From JBBIND01 sp037444075 (GTDB taxonomy: Bacteria; Acidobacteriota; Terriglobia; Bryobacterales; Bryobacteraceae), in the NCBI GenBank assembly GCA_037444075.1, contig JBBIND010000112.1, positions 1 through 6,265 of the forward strand: a stretch of 6,265 nucleotides of DNA. Direction: 5' to 3'. A model generated the notes under the pieces. It was given only the letters and a program-made list of their open reading frames with translations, was not told where the DNA came from and did no database searches. The position numbers were made by a program, and so were the translations under genes. Position 1 is the stretch's first letter, and each line of letters starts with the position of its first letter. Positions 5,264 to 6,265 of the stretch are shown piece by piece.

Positions 5264-6265
5264 CTATTGACCGCTCGCAAAATGATGATCGTAACGGCCT
5301 TCCAGCACGGCGTGGATGTTCATGGCCAGGAACATATGGCCGGCCTTCCCGTGCAGGGCCCAGATGCTCCGCGAGCGTTCATACGCTTCCGGGATGCGGC
5401 CGTAGAAATTCAACCGGCGTGGCGCCAGCAAGGCCGCGGCTTCGGGCAGATTCGTGTGCTTAAGCACGTTGAGGAACAAGGGACCATCCACGTGACTCGA
5501 GGGAGGGTTCACCACCATCACCTGGTTGACGCCCTCATCCAGGACAGCCGCATAGATGCCGAGCGCGCCTTCCACGCCCCGGCCCATCACCATGATGCGT
5601 GCCGGGTCCACGCCTTCCTCCGCCCGCAGGGCCTCCAGAGCGCAGAGCACGTCCCAGAGACGCAGGCTGTCCACGGTGTGCCCGACGTGCATGGCATTGC
5701 GCAGCATGCTCCTCCACGTCGAGTGATCCCAGCCGAGTTCGCCGACGCCGCGCGGGTAAACCACCATGCGCACGGCTACGTCCCTTTGGTTTACCGAACG
5801 TAGCGTTACGTCAATCGAGGCCGGGTCGTCGCCGTCTGAAGCGATATACAGCAGAGCCGGCGCCGGACCTTTGGGCTTGGCGGGCTTCCGCAGCAGGCAG
5901 CGCACGCGGACGCCCGGCTCGGATTCGAAGCTGACTTCTCCGAACGCCTGCCCCTGCGCGCGGGGCTTCCGCGCAATATTCTGAGCCGCCGGGACGCCCG
6001 GAAAAGCGGCAAACACCTTGGTACGCAGCAATTGCAGCAACTCGGCGCGCCGTTTCTGCCAGGCTGCGAGGCTGGTGTACGAGCGGAATGCGCGGACCGG
6101 GAGGAAAGTCTCGTGAACACGGTAATTCTCCGCGTCCGCCGGAGGTCCTTCAGGAAAGACGGCCAGGCTGGGCTCGGAGGCTTCTTTGACACTCAGGTCA
6201 ATCGGGCGCTCCGGAATGTTCATGAGGTAGCGATCGAACCATTTGACCGCCTGCCCCCGCAAGTA
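5264..6265 (-). CDS. Acetylxylan-esterase-like alpha/beta hydrolase, C-terminal part
   Basis: 333 residues up to the TAG at 5266-5264; the frame is open to the window edge, so the N-terminus lies outside. The TTG near 6262 and ATG near 6223 are probably internal. The first visible residues (QAVKWFDRYL) resemble the end of a catalytic acetylxylan-esterase/dienelactone-hydrolase domain. A linker follows, then AAWQKRRAELLQLLR and a second alpha/beta-hydrolase-like fold: LLYIASDGDD, YPRGVGELGW, the nucleophile-elbow position IMVMGRGVEGALG, and LLAPRRLNFYG. At the elbow the expected G-x-S-G-G-G reads G-R-G-V-E-G (5584-5567), so the catalytic Ser is Gly at visible residue 230. This second domain is therefore probably non-catalytic, with activity, if any, in the unseen N-terminal half. 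Likely substrate is an ester of a plant polysaccharide or similar, by family analogy only. Confidence 0.7.
   Translation of the reverse strand, partial: YLRGQAVKWFDRYLMNIPERPIDLSVKEASEPSLAVFPEGPPADAENYRVHETFLPVRAFRSYTSLAAWQKRRAELLQLLRTKVFAAFPGVPAAQNIARKPRAQGQAFGEVSFESEPGVRVRCLLRKPAKPKGPAPALLYIASDGDDPASIDVTLRSVNQRDVAVRMVVYPRGVGELGWDHSTWRSMLRNAMHVGHTVDSLRLWDVLCALEALRAEEGVDPARIMVMGRGVEGALGIYAAVLDEGVNQVMVVNPPSSHVDGPLFLNVLKHTNLPEAAALLAPRRLNFYGRIPEAYERSRSIWALHGKAGHMFLAMNIHAVLEGRYDHHFASGQ

Noticed and set aside
5198..5803. Plus-strand 201-codon frame opposite the hydrolase and nuoA
   Set aside because: It spans the antisense of two recognised genes and their gap, with a His/Arg-rich product typical of shadow frames.

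Overview
This 6.3 kb, GC-rich window most likely comes from an Acidobacteriota chromosome, probably Bryobacterales (Solibacter-type). The main reason is the secreted protein at 3146-4879, whose C-terminal ~240 residues look like the TIGR03437 'Solibacter' C-terminal domain, a family strongly concentrated in that order. This lineage call is from memory of the family, not from a search.

Layout. At the left edge (1-209, minus strand) is the 5' end of a secreted protein that carries a phage tail-fibre-like repeat motif right after its signal peptide. Next comes a 343-nt non-coding stretch (210-552). It has an AT-rich, well-formed plus-strand sigma70-type promoter (318-346), a possible structured RNA downstream of it (377-453), and a second promoter just ahead of a complete tRNA-Asp(GTC) gene with encoded CCA (553-629). 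A 301-nt spacer (630-930) leads to a plus-strand 10-TM permease of the DMT superfamily, ureide-permease/GRP-like branch (931-1977).

The right two thirds is a compact minus-strand gene string, read right to left: a partial acetylxylan-esterase-like alpha/beta hydrolase (6265-5264), nuoA (5226-4870), a secreted BACON/Ig-like plus TIGR03437 protein (4879-3146), and an AlaX-type alanyl-tRNA editing protein with a DHHA1 tail (3149-1974). nuoA overlaps the secreted protein by 10 nt. The secreted protein overlaps alaX through ATGA, so the last three genes are probably cotranscribed and translationally coupled, although their functions are unrelated. alaX and the permease converge and their stop codons overlap (TTAG), leaving no room for a terminator between them.

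No CRISPR array, insertion sequence, integrase or defence system was seen. The points most worth a second look are the fibre-like secreted protein, the orphan promoter with its nested RNA helices, the isolated nuoA with a possible leaderless promoter, the terminator-less convergent junction, and the nucleophile-less hydrolase domain.
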